Below are positions 63,838 to 64,000 of a stretch of 64,000 nt of DNA, one piece after another. The stretch is from Croceibacterium ferulae (GTDB lineage: Bacteria > Pseudomonadota > Alphaproteobacteria > Sphingomonadales > Sphingomonadaceae): assembly GCF_003660445.1 (NCBI RefSeq), contig NZ_QZVQ01000003.1, positions 62,001 through 126,000 of the forward strand, given 5' to 3'. The notes beneath the pieces were generated by a model. The model saw nothing but the letters and a program-made list of their open reading frames with translations. It ran no database searches and was not told where the DNA came from. Position numbers and translations under genes: made by a program. Each line of letters starts with the position of its first letter. Position 1 is the stretch's first letter.

Positions 63838-63913
63838 GAGGCCGGGAAAGGCTACGAAAATATGAGACGTCACTTCGCCATGTGGAATTGCGTCCGCAGG
63901 GCGACAATGAAAA

Positions 63914-63941
63914 CGCCCGCCGGCCTGGGGGCCGACGGGCG
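63914..63941 (-). terminator. Terminator for a minus-strand gene entering from the right edge
   Basis: CGCCCGCCGGCC and GGCCGACGGGCG arms (11 of 12 pairs) with a TGGG loop. On the minus strand it is followed by TTTTC. It lies 28 bases past the stop of the partial gene at the edge. Confidence 0.65.
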
Positions 63942-63968
63942 CGAAAAAGGCCTTGGAAGGAAGTGGCG

Positions 63969-64000
63969 TCAGGCCGCCGAGCGGTCCGGGATGCGCGGGA
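63969..64000 (-). CDS. C-terminal end of an unidentified gene (cut by window edge)
   Basis: A minus-strand frame ends in TGA at 63971-63969 with the residues PRIPDRSAA. A good terminator follows on the same strand, which supports a true gene end. Ten residues are too few to name it. Confidence 0.4.
   Translation of the reverse strand, partial: PRIPDRSAA

Larger units (their letters stand above)
63656..63968. other. 313-base non-coding interval before the third TonB receptor
   Basis: No gene was recognised. It holds the receptor leader (63656-63820), the operator at 63823-63837 and the terminator at 63914-63941 that serves a gene entering from the right. Short frames here lack ribosome sites. 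Confidence 0.6.

Overview
The window is high-GC DNA from an alphaproteobacterium, most likely a sphingomonad (Sphingomonadaceae/Erythrobacteraceae type). The basis is three very large TonB-dependent receptors, a flavin-dependent tryptophan-halogenase-family gene beside one of them, an ArsR-methyltransferase fusion next to metF, and a non-phosphorylating L-fucose pathway. No rRNA, tRNA, CRISPR array, insertion sequence or phage gene was seen.

Most of the window is a plant cell-wall glycan utilisation region, with short housekeeping stretches between. Layout: (1) 25-4173: free methionine-(R)-sulfoxide reductase, an SRPBCC protein with a zinc alcohol dehydrogenase, an L-rhamnose/H+ symporter, and a small exported protein. 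(2) 4321-18150: a xyloglucan-type module. Halogenase-GH29-GH35 run left; TonB receptor-GH35(DUF5597)-GH31 alpha-xylosidase run right, resembling the xyloglucan side-chain enzyme set of Cellvibrio japonicus. (3) 18208-22325: metF, ArsR-methyltransferase, SBF transporter, LOG protein and a phosphoribosyltransferase. (4) 22582-28379: TonB receptor, CE12 acetylesterase and PL10 pectate lyase. (5) 28380-31927: PQQ-type sugar dehydrogenase/PEBP fusion and a cNMP-binding thioredoxin-reductase-like protein. (6) 31931-39602: IclR regulator divergent from an L-fucose operon (KDF dehydrogenase, fuconate dehydratase, fucose dehydrogenase, FucP), then a GH95 fucosidase. (7) 39607-47950: GH3 divergent from GH2-CE8 pectin methylesterase-second PL10. 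(8) 47996-49087: AI-2E family transporter. (9) 49200-59411: rhamnogalacturonan-I set (CE12, GH43-like proteins, esterase, DUF6250, PL11 lyase, GH127/146 arabinofuranosidase). (10) trmL and a third TonB receptor to the right edge, where a further gene ends.

Expected working: lyases and esterases open the polymers outside the cell, TonB receptors import oligomers, and periplasmic hydrolases remove Gal, Fuc, Xyl, Ara and Glc. Fucose and rhamnose are then taken up by FucP and RhaT. Later pectin steps (KduI/KdgK, hexuronate import) and two fucose steps are not in the window.

The most notable signal is regulatory. Three recurrent operator-like motifs divide the glycan genes by substrate: TTGTNNNACAA (fits the published FadR/GntR consensus; rhamnogalacturonan genes), TAGCGCTAACA-like (LacI-type; xyloglucan genes) and TGACACCGGTGTCA-like (LacI-type; homogalacturonan genes). 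No cognate regulator gene lies in the window. All motif and domain assignments come from reading by eye; no database search was run.
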